NCBI RefSeq assembly: GCF_018283675.1
Contig: NZ_JAGVRK010000001.1
Location: 2,294,001-2,358,000, forward strand
From: Metabacillus flavus
GTDB lineage: Bacteria > Bacillota > Bacilli > Bacillales > Bacillaceae
Length of the DNA: 64,000 nucleotides
Direction: 5' to 3'
Part shown: positions 18,045 through 27,603 of the stretch, piece by piece
Layout of the letters: each line of letters begins with the position of its first letter
Numbering within the stretch: the first letter of the stretch is position 1
Position numbers and translations under genes: made by a program
The notes under the pieces: model-generated
Databases searched by the model: none
Told to the model about the DNA's origin: nothing
The model's input: the letters and a program-made list of their open reading frames with translations, nothing else

Positions 18045-19194
18045 CCGTATTAGCCCCTGCCAGAGCGAAGAATAGGCGCTTGACGGACTCCCAGAGAGAA
18101 GCTTCCGGCTTTCTTGTATGTCCATTTTCATAATAGACCGGGACGTTCAGGACAGGTTCATCTTTTACAAAAACTTTCATAAGCCCTACAACGGAAGGAA
18201 CCTTATCCGGGTCCTTCCAAGATTTTTGAGGTTTTTGCAGACTCACTTCTGTCCGGATCGAATCCTTCTCTTCATTAGTAAGCGGATAATACACGTCCCG
18301 TTGAATAAAGGCTTTATTTTGATAAAAGGTGTCATTCAGTGATCCTAAATCACCTTTAGGCTTTATTTTATATAAATCATAATGGTCAAAGCCATATTCA
18401 TACATGCCGATATGATCGTTCCAGTCGTCCCCGGCATTGATGGTAACCGCAATCAGATCCAATCCATCCTTAGAGGCTGTAGTGACAAGGGTCCGCTTCG
18501 CCCGCTTTGTGTAGCCTGTTTTCCCTCCAGTACAATATTGGTATAGGCTTGTCAGCAGTTTGTTTTTGTTTTTCCAGACCCTGTCCCATTTCTCCTCCGG
18601 GTTTGGCGATTTATGTACCTTGGTCCCGGAAATTTCTTTAAAATCAGGATTGTTCATGGCATATCTCATAAGCAGCGCCATATCATAAGCAGTCGAAAAG
18701 TGATTTTCATGATCATCCAATCCATGAGGATTCGCAAATTCTGAATTAGACATGCCGATTTCTTCCGCTTTTTGATTCATTTTATATACAAAACCCTCCA
18801 GGCTCCCGCCTACGTGCTCTGCAATTGCAACAGCCGCATCGTTTCCTGATCTCAGCATTAATCCATATACAAGCTCGCGGAGTTTTATTTTCTCGCCAGC
18901 CTGCAAATATACAGAGGAACCTTCGGTGTAGACCGCCCTGGAACTGATGGTCACTTCCTCATCCAGCTTTCCGGATTCGATGGCAAGAATCGCCGTCATG
19001 ATTTTTGTAATGCTCGCTATTCTCAGCTTCTCATTTTCATTTTTGGATAAAAGGACTCTGCCGGTCGCCTGCTCTATGAGAATCGCGCTTTTGGCGCTGA
19101 CATTTGCCTCTTTAGACACTTCAGCTCGTGCAAATCCTGGAATCATCACTGTCAAAATAAAAACAGCGGCTATTATTTTTTTCATTCCTTTCAT
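18037..19194 (-). CDS. dacB: D-alanyl-D-alanine carboxypeptidase DacB (spore PBP5*)
   Basis: A 385-residue exported enzyme that trims D-Ala from peptide stems and limits cortex cross-linking. A Sec signal peptide covers about residues 1-24 (ending GFARA). The serine peptidase motifs are SITK (Ser61, Lys64), SGN in RSGNDAAVA near residue 117, and KTG in TGGKTGYT near residue 216, followed by the PBP5 C-terminal beta domain. Being first in an operon with spmA-spmB and preceded by a sigma-E-like promoter, it is the spore-specific paralogue; dacF at 38461 is the other. The exact ATG (19194 or 19185) is uncertain because GGAGG is only 3 bases from the first. Confidence 0.93.
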   Translation of the reverse strand: MKGMKKIIAAVFILTVMIPGFARAEVSKEANVSAKSAILIEQATGRVLLSKNENEKLRIASITKIMTAILAIESGKLDEEVTISSRAVYTEGSSVYLQAGEKIKLRELVYGLMLRSGNDAAVAIAEHVGGSLEGFVYKMNQKAEEIGMSNSEFANPHGLDDHENHFSTAYDMALLMRYAMNNPDFKEISGTKVHKSPNPEEKWDRVWKNKNKLLTSLYQYCTGGKTGYTKRAKRTLVTTASKDGLDLIAVTINAGDDWNDHIGMYEYGFDHYDLYKIKPKGDLGSLNDTFYQNKAFIQRDVYYPLTNEEKDSIRTEVSLQKPQKSWKDPDKVPSVVGLMKVFVKDEPVLNVPVYYENGHTRKPEASLWESVKRLFFALAGANTDG

Positions 19195-19226
19195 CTGCCT
19201 CCACGTCCCTTGTCCTTATTTGTACA

Positions 19227-19254
19227 AGTTTATGCGGAGGTAGATGACTTATGA
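19227..19254 (-). promoter_or_regulatory. Candidate sigma-E promoter of dacB-spmA-spmB
   Basis: On the minus strand TCATAAG (19248-19254) and CATAAACT (19227-19234) are 13 bp apart. The -10 matches CATACANT at 7 of 8 positions. Known sigma-E control of dacB in B. subtilis makes the match plausible. Confidence 0.5.
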
Positions 19255-19331
19255 CATTGAAAGTTCAGCCTGAAATAAGGACCAAGGGCAAGACTTCCTG
19301 AATGGGAGGATGCATACGGAAGAAAACGGGT

Positions 19332-19362
19332 CCAAAAAAAAAAACAGCCCATCACAGGCTGC
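19332..19362 (-). terminator. Terminator of ypuI
   Basis: On the minus strand AGCAGCCTG and the GGGCTGTT half pair around TGAT and are followed by a run of about ten T. Confidence 0.75.
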
Positions 19363-19851
19363 TCATCTCGATTGCATCATTTTAGTCCGGTAATCTGTTT
19401 CATAATATTCCAATTCTTCCCGTGTTTGCTGGAACTGACTTTCAAGTTCGGCAACCAGCTGTTTGACTGAAAGAGGAACCGGCTGTCTGAACTTAATGGA
19501 ATTCTTTCCGGTATAGGCGGAACGGCTGTCTTCATACCACACATCATGCTTGGGCTGGAAAAATTCCTCGATGCACTGGTGATATACCCTGTACAGAATT
19601 TTCTCGGCCGCTGCTTTGCGGAACGGTTCGGTTTGCGTAATGATGCTGCATGCCTCAAGCCCCTCTTCACAGAATACAGTCAGGCGGCGGAAATTACTTA
19701 GCAATTCTTCATAAAAAAGACGGTCTCCAGGCTCTTCTTCAAGCATTGAATCGGTGGTTACCGAATTTAAATGCTTGGAAAGTCCGAAAACCACTGTTTT
19801 TAGAAAATCGGCTGTTTGCTCCGTTTGCAATTTTACCATTGAATTACCCAA
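19363..19851 (-). CDS. ypuI: YpuI family protein
   Basis: A 162-residue soluble, predominantly helical protein rich in charged residues, with no signal peptide or membrane segment. It occupies the position of B. subtilis ypuI, between dacB and scpB. No enzymatic motif is visible and its function is not known. The first codon is a TTG with an AGAGGA-type site about 10 bases upstream; an ATG four codons later (19839) is an alternative. Confidence 0.7.
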   Translation of the reverse strand: MGNSMVKLQTEQTADFLKTVVFGLSKHLNSVTTDSMLEEEPGDRLFYEELLSNFRRLTVFCEEGLEACSIITQTEPFRKAAAEKILYRVYHQCIEEFFQPKHDVWYEDSRSAYTGKNSIKFRQPVPLSVKQLVAELESQFQQTREELEYYETDYRTKMMQSR

Positions 19852-20050
19852 TTCTATCCACTTCCTCTCAAAGCATTCATTTTAAGCAGGCTGTCTCTGT
19901 AATCATACATATCTCATTTCTTCATGTTTCATGCTTAGTTTGCATGAAAAACTCTATATTTCTATTTATGTATACCCTGTTTGAACTAGATTAGACAAAC
20001 TTACATGTTCTTCCCTTTAATAGTAACATATTTTCTGACTATTTAATCGC

Positions 20051-20641
20051 TTATTTAAGCTCTTCCATGGTTTGACTGAACTTTTCGAAAAACAGATCTG
20101 CTTCCTCCTGTACATTTTCATCACCGTCTTCCGGTAGAGGAGGAAGATCTTGAATGGAATTTAATCCAAAGTACTCTAAAAAATCCCCTGTGGTGCCATA
20201 CAGTATGGCTCTTCCTGTACCTTCCGCTCTTCCCACTTCTTTAATAAGAGCCTTTGACACTAAGGTTTGAAGAGGCCTCTCTGTTTTTACTCCGCGTACT
20301 TCCTCGATTTCCACTCTGGTAAGCGGCTGTTTGTAAGCGACAATTGCAAGAGTTTCTAATGCAGCCTGAGAAAGCGATTGGCTCCCGGGCGTTTCTACTA
20401 ATTTTTTCAGGTACGGGGCATGCTCTTTTTTAGTAGTCAGCTGATAGACACCAGCCACTTCTGCTATCTCAATTCCCCTCTCTTCCTTGTTGTACTCTTG
20501 CAGAAGATCTTCCATAATATCCTTTACAATGAGTTCTTCAACCTCTAATACGTTCATAAGCTGTTTAACGGACAGCCCTTCGTCTCCTGCAGCAAAGAGC
20601 AGTGCTTCTACGATGGATTTCCACTGGATGATTCCTGTCAA
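20051..20641 (-). CDS. scpB: Segregation and condensation protein B
   Basis: A 196-residue winged-helix protein of the ScpB family, forming a dimer that binds the ScpA kleisin and with Smc makes the condensin-like chromosome segregation complex. Family motifs include [42 protein letters not shown] and a conserved [15 protein letters not shown] segment. It begins with TTG at 20641, whose bases overlap the scpA stop codon (TTGA), so synthesis of the two subunits is coupled. Confidence 0.95.
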   Translation of the reverse strand: MTGIIQWKSIVEALLFAAGDEGLSVKQLMNVLEVEELIVKDIMEDLLQEYNKEERGIEIAEVAGVYQLTTKKEHAPYLKKLVETPGSQSLSQAALETLAIVAYKQPLTRVEIEEVRGVKTERPLQTLVSKALIKEVGRAEGTGRAILYGTTGDFLEYFGLNSIQDLPPLPEDGDENVQEEADLFFEKFSQTMEELK

Positions 20642-21390
20642 TTGCTTTTTCCACTCCCTGTAATATATAAATCTGAAAAGTTTCCTTCCTGTTCGATCAC
20701 AATAAGCTGAGATTTCATCAGCTCTAATACGGCTAAAAACGTCACAACCAGATATTCCTTTGAATCGTCAGGGAATAATTCCATGAAGTTTCGGCGTCCG
20801 GGTCTGGTTTTTAAATCATCAAGAATCTCATTCATCCGTCTTTCAATCGGTATTTCCTGTCTGGAAATCTTTGTTTGAAGCGGTTTTTGAAGCTTCTTTC
20901 TTCTTAGAACCTTCTGAAAAGCACTCAGCATATCGTAAACGGAAATATCAAGAGGTGTTCTTTCAGGAGAGGTTTCCTGTGCGAACTCGCTTAAATCGCT
21001 TGGCGGCTTTGTGTAAACAAGCGCTCTCTCCTCTTCACGGGTTTTCAGTTCGATGGCTGCTTCTTTATATTTTCTGTAATCAATGAGCCTTCTCATCAGC
21101 TCATCACGGGGATCCTCTTCAAGTTCCAGACCGAATTCCTCATCAAAAAGCTCTTCCTCCTGTTTAGGCAAAAGCATTTTGCTTTTAATGGAAAGAAGAG
21201 TTGCAGCCATGACAAGATACTCTGAGGCAACATCCAGCTCAAGCTCTTTCATTGTGTGTATATAGAGCAGATACTGCTCCGTGATTTGGGAAACGGGTAT
21301 ATCATATATGTCAATTTCCAGTCTGTTAATTAAGTGCAAAAGAAGATCCAGCGGCCCTTCAAACGCATCTATTTTCACTTGATATTCCAA
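20638..21390 (-). CDS. scpA: Segregation and condensation protein A
   Basis: A protein of about 250 residues, the kleisin subunit of the Smc-ScpAB complex. The N-terminal [20 protein letters not shown] and [17 protein letters not shown] segments bind Smc; an acidic linker ([19 protein letters not shown]) follows, and the C-terminal winged helix ends [17 protein letters not shown] choose the TTG at 21390 because GGTGAG lies 7 bases upstream and the N-terminus then equals that of B. subtilis ScpA (EYQVKID); an ATG six codons earlier is the alternative. Confidence 0.93.
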   Translation of the reverse strand: MEYQVKIDAFEGPLDLLLHLINRLEIDIYDIPVSQITEQYLLYIHTMKELELDVASEYLVMAATLLSIKSKMLLPKQEEELFDEEFGLELEEDPRDELMRRLIDYRKYKEAAIELKTREEERALVYTKPPSDLSEFAQETSPERTPLDISVYDMLSAFQKVLRRKKLQKPLQTKISRQEIPIERRMNEILDDLKTRPGRRNFMELFPDDSKEYLVVTFLAVLELMKSQLIVIEQEGNFSDLYITGSGKSN

Positions 21391-21520
21391 ATTAAATCTC
21401 ACCAACATCCTTCTTTAAACTGCGCTATCCCTTAGTATAGAACAATCCAACTTATTGTCCAACATTAAATTAACCGGAATCGCAAAATGATATTTTTCTA
21501 TAAACCGGGCGAACGCCCAG

Positions 21521-21547
21521 ACAATTGAGTCATCCGCACATATGATA
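21521..21547 (+). promoter_or_regulatory. Candidate sigma-K promoter of the YjcZ-type gene
   Basis: AC at 21521-21522 and CATATGATA at 21539-21547 are 16 bp apart, an exact match to the sigma-K consensus AC-N16/17-CATANNNTA. The start of transcription would fall near 21554, 17 bases before the ribosome site. Confidence 0.6.
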
Positions 21548-21586
21548 CGAAGGAAAAGAGCATGATTTTGAAGGAGGAAATTAAAA

Positions 21587-21682
21587 ATGGGTGATAAAGG
21601 ATTCGGATACGGCGGCGGCTTTGCATTAATCGTTGTGCTTTTCATTTTGCTTATTATTGTTGGAGCGGCTTGGCTGTACTAA
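21587..21682 (+). CDS. YjcZ-family small sporulation membrane peptide
   Basis: A 31-residue peptide: a Gly-rich head [11 protein letters not shown], one hydrophobic helix [18 protein letters not shown], and a Tyr end. This is the layout of the tiny transmembrane YjcZ family of Bacillus sporulation proteins. An AAGGAGGAAA ribosome site lies 7 bases before the ATG, a sigma-K consensus promoter lies upstream, and a strong terminator follows, so it is a complete monocistronic unit. The role of these peptides in the coat or mother cell is not known. Confidence 0.9.
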   Translation: MGDKGFGYGGGFALIVVLFILLIIVGAAWLY

Positions 21683-21692
21683 TAAATATTCG

Positions 21693-21720
21693 GAAAGCGC
21701 CCAGCAGGCGCTTTCTTTTG
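21693..21720 (+). terminator. Terminator of the YjcZ-type gene
   Basis: GAAAGCGCC and GGCGCTTTC pair around CAGCA and are followed by TTTTGTTTT. Confidence 0.85.
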
Positions 21721-21721
21721 T

Positions 21722-21750
21722 TTTAAAGGAAATCTGATCTATGGTACAAT
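21722..21750 (+). promoter_or_regulatory. sigma-A type promoter of ypuF
   Basis: TTTAAA at 21722-21727 and TACAAT at 21745-21750 with a 17-bp spacer. It places the start of transcription near 21757 and rules out the in-frame ATG at 21741. Confidence 0.5.
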
Positions 21751-21779
21751 TTTGGCAATCAGAAACCGGGGTGATGGCA

Positions 21780-22313
21780 ATGTATCCTAAAGCCTACATA
21801 GAGTATCTCGTTCATTTTCACGGAGACAGAGACTATTTTGAATGTCATGAGCTGCTGGAGGAATATTGGAAAGAAGCACCAGCTTTAGAAAGGGATCCCG
21901 TCTGGGTCAGCCTCATTCAGATCGCTGTCAGCCTTTATCATCATAGAAGAGGAAACTTTAGAGGGGCGGAACGGCTGCTTGCGAATTCCATTCGCTTCAT
22001 TCGCACAAACCCTGGAGCCATGAAGGATCTTGGCTTACAGGAAGACACGCTTGCAGATCTTCTTAATGAAAGGCTCTCGGATATTCAAAAGGGCGTACCT
22101 TACAAGAGCATCCACTTGCCAATTTCAGATTTGAAGCTTGAGCATGAATGCAAAGCTCTGTCAGAAGCGAAAAATATGGAGTGGCAGTCGTTAAGTGATT
22201 TAAAAGATCAAGGAATGATTAATCGGCACAAGCTCCGTGACCGCTCTGACGTCATTGCAGAAAGGTTAAACCAGCTCGCCGAGAAACAAAAAACACGCAG
22301 AGGATTAGAATAA
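21780..22313 (+). CDS. ypuF: DUF309 domain protein YpuF
   Basis: A 177-residue soluble helical protein. The N-terminal 90 residues hold the DUF309 motif (DYFECHELLEEYWKE and LIQIAVSLYHHRRGNFRGAERL), a small helical bundle with conserved His/Glu. Its biochemical function is unknown. The ATG at 21780 has GGGGTG 6 bases upstream and lies downstream of the predicted promoter. It is convergent with ribT across a shared terminator, as in B. subtilis. Confidence 0.85.
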   Translation: MYPKAYIEYLVHFHGDRDYFECHELLEEYWKEAPALERDPVWVSLIQIAVSLYHHRRGNFRGAERLLANSIRFIRTNPGAMKDLGLQEDTLADLLNERLSDIQKGVPYKSIHLPISDLKLEHECKALSEAKNMEWQSLSDLKDQGMINRHKLRDRSDVIAERLNQLAEKQKTRRGLE

Positions 22314-22318
22314 GTGTA

Positions 22319-22350
22319 CAAAAAAAGCAGAGGAGTAGACCCTCTGCTTT

Positions 22351-22353
<3 letters not shown>
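22319..22353 (+). terminator. Bidirectional terminator between ypuF and ribT
   Basis: AAAAAAGCAGAGG and CCTCTGCTTTTT pair around AGTAGAC. A and T runs on both sides serve both converging genes; the ribT stop lies at its edge. Confidence 0.9.
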
Positions 22354-22800
<447 letters not shown>

Positions 22801-22858
22801 TCACTCCAAGTAACATTATATACAGAATTCCCGCTATTTTAAACACTTTTCGCCAATT

Positions 22859-23326
22859 TTATTCGAATGACTTAAGAAGATTGGCCATTTCGATTGCTGA
22901 AACCGCTGCTTCCCAGCCTTTATTTCCCGCTTTTGTTCCGGCACGCTCAATGGCCTGTTCGATTGTTTCGGTCGTTAACACTCCGAATATTACAGGGATG
23001 CCGCTCGATGCAGAAGCATTAGCCACGCCTTTCGCTGCTTCGCTGCATACATAATCATAATGGCTTGTGGATCCGCGGATTACGGTTCCAAGCGTAATGA
23101 CCGCATCATATTTGCCTGACTCCGCCATTTTTTTAGCAATAAGCGGCAGTTCAAAAGCTCCCGGCACCCAGGCTATTTCCACATTTTCGTCCTCCGCTCC
23201 ATGGCGCTTCAATGCATCCTGTGCCCCGCCTAATAGCTTGCTCGTTATAAATTCATTAAATCTGCCAACTACGATCCCTACTTTTAATCCAGTTGCTACT
23301 AGGTTGCCTTCATAAATCTTTGTCAT
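22859..23326 (-). CDS. ribH: 6,7-dimethyl-8-ribityllumazine synthase
   Basis: A 155-residue enzyme that condenses the pyrimidine product of RibD with the four-carbon unit made by RibBA; it forms the 60-subunit capsid enclosing riboflavin synthase. Family motifs: [35 protein letters not shown] (catalytic His) and [13 protein letters not shown]. The ATG at 23326 has GGAGG at 9-base spacing, better than the ATG three codons upstream that touches the site. Confidence 0.97.
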   Translation of the reverse strand: MTKIYEGNLVATGLKVGIVVGRFNEFITSKLLGGAQDALKRHGAEDENVEIAWVPGAFELPLIAKKMAESGKYDAVITLGTVIRGSTSHYDYVCSEAAKGVANASASSGIPVIFGVLTTETIEQAIERAGTKAGNKGWEAAVSAIEMANLLKSFE

Positions 23327-23348
23327 ATTACTCATCCTCCCGGTTTAA

Positions 23349-24542
23349 TTAAAAGTTCAGCAAGTGCCCTAATTTATGGTGCTTTGTTTTTAGGTAGTTC
23401 TCATTCTCTTTTCTATGCGGCATTTGAATCGGCACCCGGTCGGCAATTTTCATCCCATACCCTTCCAGGCCTTTGATTTTCTTCGGATTGTTTGTTAAAA
23501 GACGCAATTCTTTCAAACCGAGATCCTTTAGAATTTGGGCTCCAATCCCGTAATCGCGCAAATCTGCTCCAAATCCGAGCTTTTCATTCGCTTCGACTGT
23601 ATCATAGCCCTCTTCCTGCAATTTATAGGCTCTCATTTTATTGAGAAGGCCAATTCCTCTGCCCTCCTGCCGCATATACAGCAGAACTCCGCTGCCTTCT
23701 TTTTCAATTTGGGCAAGAGCTGCATGCAGCTGAGGTCCGCAGTCGCAGCGGTAGGAGCCGAACACATCTCCCGTGAGACATTCTGAGTGCACCCGCACCA
23801 GAACAGGTTTTTCAGGATCAATGGTCCCCTTCACTAGGGCTACATGCTCTTTTCCATCCAGTACACTTGAATAGCCGATTGCTTTAAAGCTGCCGAATTC
23901 GGTAGGCAAATTGATTTCAATCTCTCTGTGGATGAGCTGATCTGTTCGGTTTCTGTATAAAATAAGATCCTCAATAGAAATAATTTTCAAATCCATTTTT
24001 TCAGCCAGTTTTTCTAGCTCCGGCAAGCGGGCCATCGTCCCGTCTTCACTCATAATTTCACATATGACTCCGACAGGTTCGGAACCGCAGAGCTTTGCCA
24101 AATCGACGGCCGCCTCTGTATGACCAGCTCTTCTAAGTACACCGCCCTCTTTTGCAATAAGCGGGAAGACATGTCCCGGCCGTTTAAAATCATGCCCTTG
24201 GGCTTCCCGGTTTAAAAACGCCCTGATGGTTTCTGAACGTTCAAAGGCACTGATTCCTGTAGTCGTTGTTTTATAATCAACACTAACGGTAAAAGCCGTG
24301 CCATGGGGATCGGTATTTCGCTCGACCATTGGTTTTAAGTTCAATTTTTCAGCCCGGTCTTCAGTCATCGGCGTGCAAATCAAACCTTTTCCATATGTAG
24401 CCATTAAATTTATTACCTCAGGTGTGGCCATTTCACCAAGCGCTACAAAATCCCCTTCATTTTCGCGATCCTCGTCATCTACTACAATGACCGGCTTCCC
24501 TAATTTCAAATCGTGAAGTGCTTCTTCAATTGAATGAAACAT
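23349..24542 (-). CDS. ribBA: Bifunctional 3,4-dihydroxy-2-butanone-4-phosphate synthase / GTP cyclohydrolase II
   Basis: A 397-residue fusion. Residues 1 to about 200 form the RibB domain ([14 protein letters not shown] and [11 protein letters not shown]), which makes the four-carbon precursor from ribulose 5-phosphate. The rest is GTP cyclohydrolase II (RibA), with the zinc cysteines in [17 protein letters not shown] and the catalytic region [14 protein letters not shown], followed by LLTNNPKK. The fusion is standard for Bacillus. GGAGG precedes the ATG by 9 bases; it lies 27 bp after ribE. Confidence 0.97.
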   Translation of the reverse strand: MFHSIEEALHDLKLGKPVIVVDDEDRENEGDFVALGEMATPEVINLMATYGKGLICTPMTEDRAEKLNLKPMVERNTDPHGTAFTVSVDYKTTTTGISAFERSETIRAFLNREAQGHDFKRPGHVFPLIAKEGGVLRRAGHTEAAVDLAKLCGSEPVGVICEIMSEDGTMARLPELEKLAEKMDLKIISIEDLILYRNRTDQLIHREIEINLPTEFGSFKAIGYSSVLDGKEHVALVKGTIDPEKPVLVRVHSECLTGDVFGSYRCDCGPQLHAALAQIEKEGSGVLLYMRQEGRGIGLLNKMRAYKLQEEGYDTVEANEKLGFGADLRDYGIGAQILKDLGLKELRLLTNNPKKIKGLEGYGMKIADRVPIQMPHRKENENYLKTKHHKLGHLLNF

Positions 24543-24569
24543 CCATCATGCCTCCAGTCCAGTTAACAG

Positions 24570-25220
24570 TTATTTAAACCCATGCATTTCAAGAAAGCTT
24601 TCAGAGATCGGAGCTTTAGAAGAATCAGGCTTGGAAGCAGACATGAATTTTCTTACATATTTCCCGATAATATCGCACTCCACATTCACCATATCCCCTG
24701 TCTCTTTGCTTCCAAGGACCGTTTCAGAAAGAGTATGCGGGATAATCGAAACCTTCACCTTTCCGTCTTCCAGACCAAAAATCGTTAAACTGATGCCATC
24801 AATGGCTATCGAACCTTTCATAACCAGTGTGTCTGTAATATCTGAGGCTGTGCCAATCTCGAAGTAAATTGCGTTTTGATCCTGTTTTTTCGAGAGAATA
24901 ACGCCCGTTCCGTCAATATGGCCGCTTACCATATGCCCGCCAAACCTTCCGTTTGCTCCCATAGCTCTCTCAAGATTCACCGGTGTCCCTTTTTTCCACT
25001 GATGGATACTTGATGCTTTGACGGTTTCCGGCATCACATCCACAGTAAAATCATTTTTCGTGAACTGCGTGACTGTCAGACAGACTCCGTTGACAGAAAT
25101 ACTGTCCCCGAGCTTAACATCCGTAAGAACGAGAGAAGCTCTAATGGTGTATGACATCATTTTCCCGCCTGAAGCAATCCGTTCTACGGTTCCAAGTTCT
25201 TCTACAATACCGGTAAACAT
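24570..25220 (-). CDS. ribE: Riboflavin synthase alpha chain
   Basis: A 216-residue enzyme that dismutates two lumazine molecules to riboflavin. Two tandem lumazine-binding domains are visible: the first begins MFTGIVEELGTVERI with SISVNGVCLTVT, the second begins near residue 97 (GHIDGTGVIL) with SIAIDGISLTIF. The stop of ribD immediately precedes its ATG, and AAGGAGG lies inside the ribD end, so the genes are coupled. Confidence 0.97.
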   Translation of the reverse strand: MFTGIVEELGTVERIASGGKMMSYTIRASLVLTDVKLGDSISVNGVCLTVTQFTKNDFTVDVMPETVKASSIHQWKKGTPVNLERAMGANGRFGGHMVSGHIDGTGVILSKKQDQNAIYFEIGTASDITDTLVMKGSIAIDGISLTIFGLEDGKVKVSIIPHTLSETVLGSKETGDMVNVECDIIGKYVRKFMSASKPDSSKAPISESFLEMHGFK

Positions 25221-26309
25221 CTATTCTCCCTCCTTCCGTATTGCCGTGATTTTTATATCCTTCCCCAAAACCGCGGTTTCCTGAAATTCAAGATCGATTG
25301 CATCCTTCATCCATTCAAATCCGGGGCCGCCGGAAATGGAAAGACTCTCTCTTCCCCCGAGCAGCTTGGGTGCGATATATAAAACCATTTCGTTAAAGCA
25401 GCCTTCCTTAATAAAGGAACCATGTATTTCCGAACCGCCTTCAGCCAGAATGGACGTAATTCCCCGGGCTCCAAGCTCTCTTAGGATGTCTTCTAATGAA
25501 TGCATCCGTGGCAGAGAAATAATGACAGCCCCTAGATCTTCAAGTGCGGACACACGCCCAGGATCAGCCTGCTCAGACGCAACGATCCATGTTTCCGCTT
25601 GTCCGTCCGTCACTGCTTGTGAATTCAGAGGGGTCTTCAATTCCCTGTCAAGAATAATTCGGATGGGCTGTTTCTTTGGGTTTTTCAACCGGCATGTCAG
25701 ACTGGGGTTATCGAAAAGAACCGTGTTGACACCTACTAAAACCGCATCATGCATTTCCCGATAGCGGTGAACATCTTCTCTTGCAAGTTCGCCTGTGATC
25801 CATTTGCTGTCCATCGACTTGGATGCTGTTTTCCCATCCAATGTGGATGCTGCTTTTAAGGTGACATATGGTGTTCCAGTCCTTATGTAATGGAAGAAAA
25901 ATTTGTTCAAACTTAACGCCTCTTTTTCCAAAACGCCTTTCGTTACCTCAATGCCAGCAGCTTTAAGAAGGGCTATCCCGTTTCCTGCCACCAGAGGATT
26001 TGGGTCCTGGCTAGCGATCACAGCCCTTTTAATCCCGGACTCGATGAGAAGCTCAGCACAAGGAGGTGTTTTCCCATAATGGCTGCAGGGCTCCAGCGTG
26101 ACATAAATTTCAGCCCCTCTCGCTTTTTCACCCGCCATTTGGATGGCATGAACTTCTGCATGCGCTTCTCCAGCTTTTAAGTGCGCACCCATACCGACTA
26201 CGCATCCATCTTTAACGATAACAGCGCCAACAGCTGGATTTGGAGAGGTCTGGCCAATACCCTGCTGAGCAAGTTCCAAAGCAAGCCGCATAAACGATTC
26301 ATCCTGCAT
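25221..26309 (-). CDS. ribD: Bifunctional riboflavin deaminase/reductase RibD
   Basis: A 362-residue fusion enzyme, the first gene of the riboflavin operon. The deaminase domain (1-145) has the zinc site HAEVHAI and PCSHYGKTPPCAELL; the reductase domain (about 147-362) begins YVTLKAASTLDGKTA and has ILAEGGSEIHGSFI. It carries out deamination and NADPH-dependent side-chain reduction of the pyrimidine made by RibA. GGGGGG lies 9-10 bases before the ATG. Expression is under the FMN riboswitch upstream. Confidence 0.97.
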   Translation of the reverse strand: MQDESFMRLALELAQQGIGQTSPNPAVGAVIVKDGCVVGMGAHLKAGEAHAEVHAIQMAGEKARGAEIYVTLEPCSHYGKTPPCAELLIESGIKRAVIASQDPNPLVAGNGIALLKAAGIEVTKGVLEKEALSLNKFFFHYIRTGTPYVTLKAASTLDGKTASKSMDSKWITGELAREDVHRYREMHDAVLVGVNTVLFDNPSLTCRLKNPKKQPIRIILDRELKTPLNSQAVTDGQAETWIVASEQADPGRVSALEDLGAVIISLPRMHSLEDILRELGARGITSILAEGGSEIHGSFIKEGCFNEMVLYIAPKLLGGRESLSISGGPGFEWMKDAIDLEFQETAVLGKDIKITAIRKEGE

Positions 26310-26336
26310 GCTTGTATCCCCCCTTTATAAACATAA

Positions 26337-26367
26337 TAAAAAGCCCCGAAACGAATTTCGGGGCTGG
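26337..26367 (-). terminator. Regulatory terminator of the rib operon riboswitch
   Basis: On the minus strand AGCCCCGAAA and TTTCGGGGCT pair around TTCG and are followed by TTTTTAT. It lies between the RFN aptamer and ribD. Confidence 0.9.
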
Positions 26368-26454
26368 AATAGTCACGAAGGCATATCAAATAAGAGTAAG
26401 GAAACTCCATATTTTCAGAATTTACAATACCCGTCGCTGAAATAGCACGTTCGA

Positions 26455-26591
26455 TCCTTCTCCCATCCAGACTTTAACTGTCGGCTCCAGAATCTCACTG
26501 GATCCACCGCTGGCATGCGCCACCGGGTCACGGACTTTGAAGCATTGCGCTTCATCACCGCCGGTAGGGAATTCCACCCTGCCCCGAAGGA
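26455..26591 (-). ncRNA. FMN riboswitch (RFN element) of ribDEBAH
   Basis: The minus strand shows CTTCGGGGCAGGGTG, CCTACCGGCGGTGATGA, AAAGTC, GACCCGGTGGC, GTGGATCCAGTG, CTGGAGCCGACAGT and GTCTGGATGGGAGAAGG, the conserved RFN blocks in order. With the downstream terminator it attenuates the operon when FMN binds. Confidence 0.97.
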
Positions 26592-26620
26592 TAATCATAG
26601 TATTTAATTGTCTTGAAGCT

Positions 26621-26649
26621 ATTTTAGCCTTTAAAAAGAATTTTTGCAA
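26621..26649 (-). promoter_or_regulatory. sigma-A type promoter of the rib operon
   Basis: On the minus strand TTGCAA (26644-26649) and TAAAAT (26621-26626) are separated by 17 bp, about 30 bp upstream of the aptamer. Confidence 0.6.
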
Positions 26650-26723
26650 TTGTAAAGCAGATATGAAAAGAAGGGATTCAGCTGTTTTCATGGAATAGTT
26701 AATTTTGAAAGGAAGTGGCATGC

Positions 26724-27401
26724 TTGATAAAAGCTATTTTTTTTGATTTGGATAATACCCTTCTGAACCGAGATGCCTCCGTTGAAAGGTTTATAGAAAA
26801 TCAATATTACCGGCTTATTCAATACCTGGCGAAAATTCCGATCGATCATTATTGTAAAAGATTCATTGAATTGGACGCAGGCGGGTATATGTGGAAAGAC
26901 AAGGTTTATCAGCAGCTCGTTAAAGAATTTGATATCGAGTTAATTTCATGGGAAGCGCTTCTTAACGATTATGTGGAATTTTTCCACTTTAGCTGTGTGC
27001 CGTTTTGTAATCTTCATTCTTTGCTGCGTTCATTGTCTGCCTATTCACTTGGAATCATTTCAAATGGTCACGGAGCGTTTCAGCTGCGGAATATTCATGC
27101 GCTAGGGATCGAGGAGTATTTAGAGGTCATTTTACTTTCAGAGTGGGAAGGCGTAAGAAAACCTGATCCGGAAATTTTCAATAGAGGATTAGAGAAATTG
27201 CATGTTTTACCAGAAGAGAGTATTTTTATTGGAGATCATATCGAGAACGATGTGAAAGCTGCCCGGGAAGCAGGCATGAAAACGATGTGGAAGAGAAACG
27301 GCAGAAACGGGGATGGTTCGGCTGATTATGCAATTGATGTTCTGGATGAAATTCCAAATCTGGTGGAAAAGCTAAGCGGAAAACTCAAATCCAGCAGATA
27401 A
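26724..27401 (+). CDS. HAD superfamily hydrolase
   Basis: A protein of about 225 residues with the four HAD motifs: nucleophile aspartates in IFFDLDNTLLNRD at the N-terminus, motif II Ser/Thr in LGIISNGHG, the Lys of motif III in VRKPDPEIF, and IFIGDHIENDVKAA as motif IV. The helical cap between residues 16 and 100 places it in the subclass that dephosphorylates small metabolites (YsaA/YjjG-like); the substrate is unknown. A TTG at 26724 is chosen (AAAGGA upstream); the GTG at 26715 abuts the same site. It diverges from the rib operon. Confidence 0.85.
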   Translation: MIKAIFFDLDNTLLNRDASVERFIENQYYRLIQYLAKIPIDHYCKRFIELDAGGYMWKDKVYQQLVKEFDIELISWEALLNDYVEFFHFSCVPFCNLHSLLRSLSAYSLGIISNGHGAFQLRNIHALGIEEYLEVILLSEWEGVRKPDPEIFNRGLEKLHVLPEESIFIGDHIENDVKAAREAGMKTMWKRNGRNGDGSADYAIDVLDEIPNLVEKLSGKLKSSR

Positions 27402-27440
27402 CCAGAAGAGATATTGAACCGGCAGGCTGCTTTAGAACGT

Positions 27441-27560
27441 ATATCGACCATGATTTTGATATATCGGCTATTAATTTCATTTATCGGCTATTAATTTCAT
27501 TTATCGGCTATTTTTCAAATATATCGACCGAAATTTTGAAATATCGACCTTTCGACAAAG
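27441..27560. repeat. 20-bp tandem repeat array, TATCGRCY core
   Basis: Five full units and a partial sixth stand in exact 20-bp register: ATATCGACCATGATTTTGAT, ATATCGGCTATTAATTTCAT, TTATCGGCTATTAATTTCAT, TTATCGGCTATTTTTCAAAT, ATATCGACCGAAATTTTGAA, then ATATCGACCTTTCGAC. The conserved core is TATCGGCT or TATCGACC, followed by a variable AT-rich arm. No open frame is supported across it. Confidence 0.85.
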
Positions 27561-27575
27561 CCTGCTCCCAATATA

Positions 27576-27603
27576 AAAATAGAGAGGCAAACAGCCCTCT
27601 CTC
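27576..27603 (-). terminator. Terminator of the LysM-CAP gene
   Basis: On the minus strand AGAGAGGGCTG and the GCCTCTCT half pair around TTT, followed by ATTTTTAT. Confidence 0.7.

Noticed and set aside
27441-27560. Possible CRISPR array
   Set aside because: The repeats are contiguous 20-bp units without unique spacers, and no cas gene is present.
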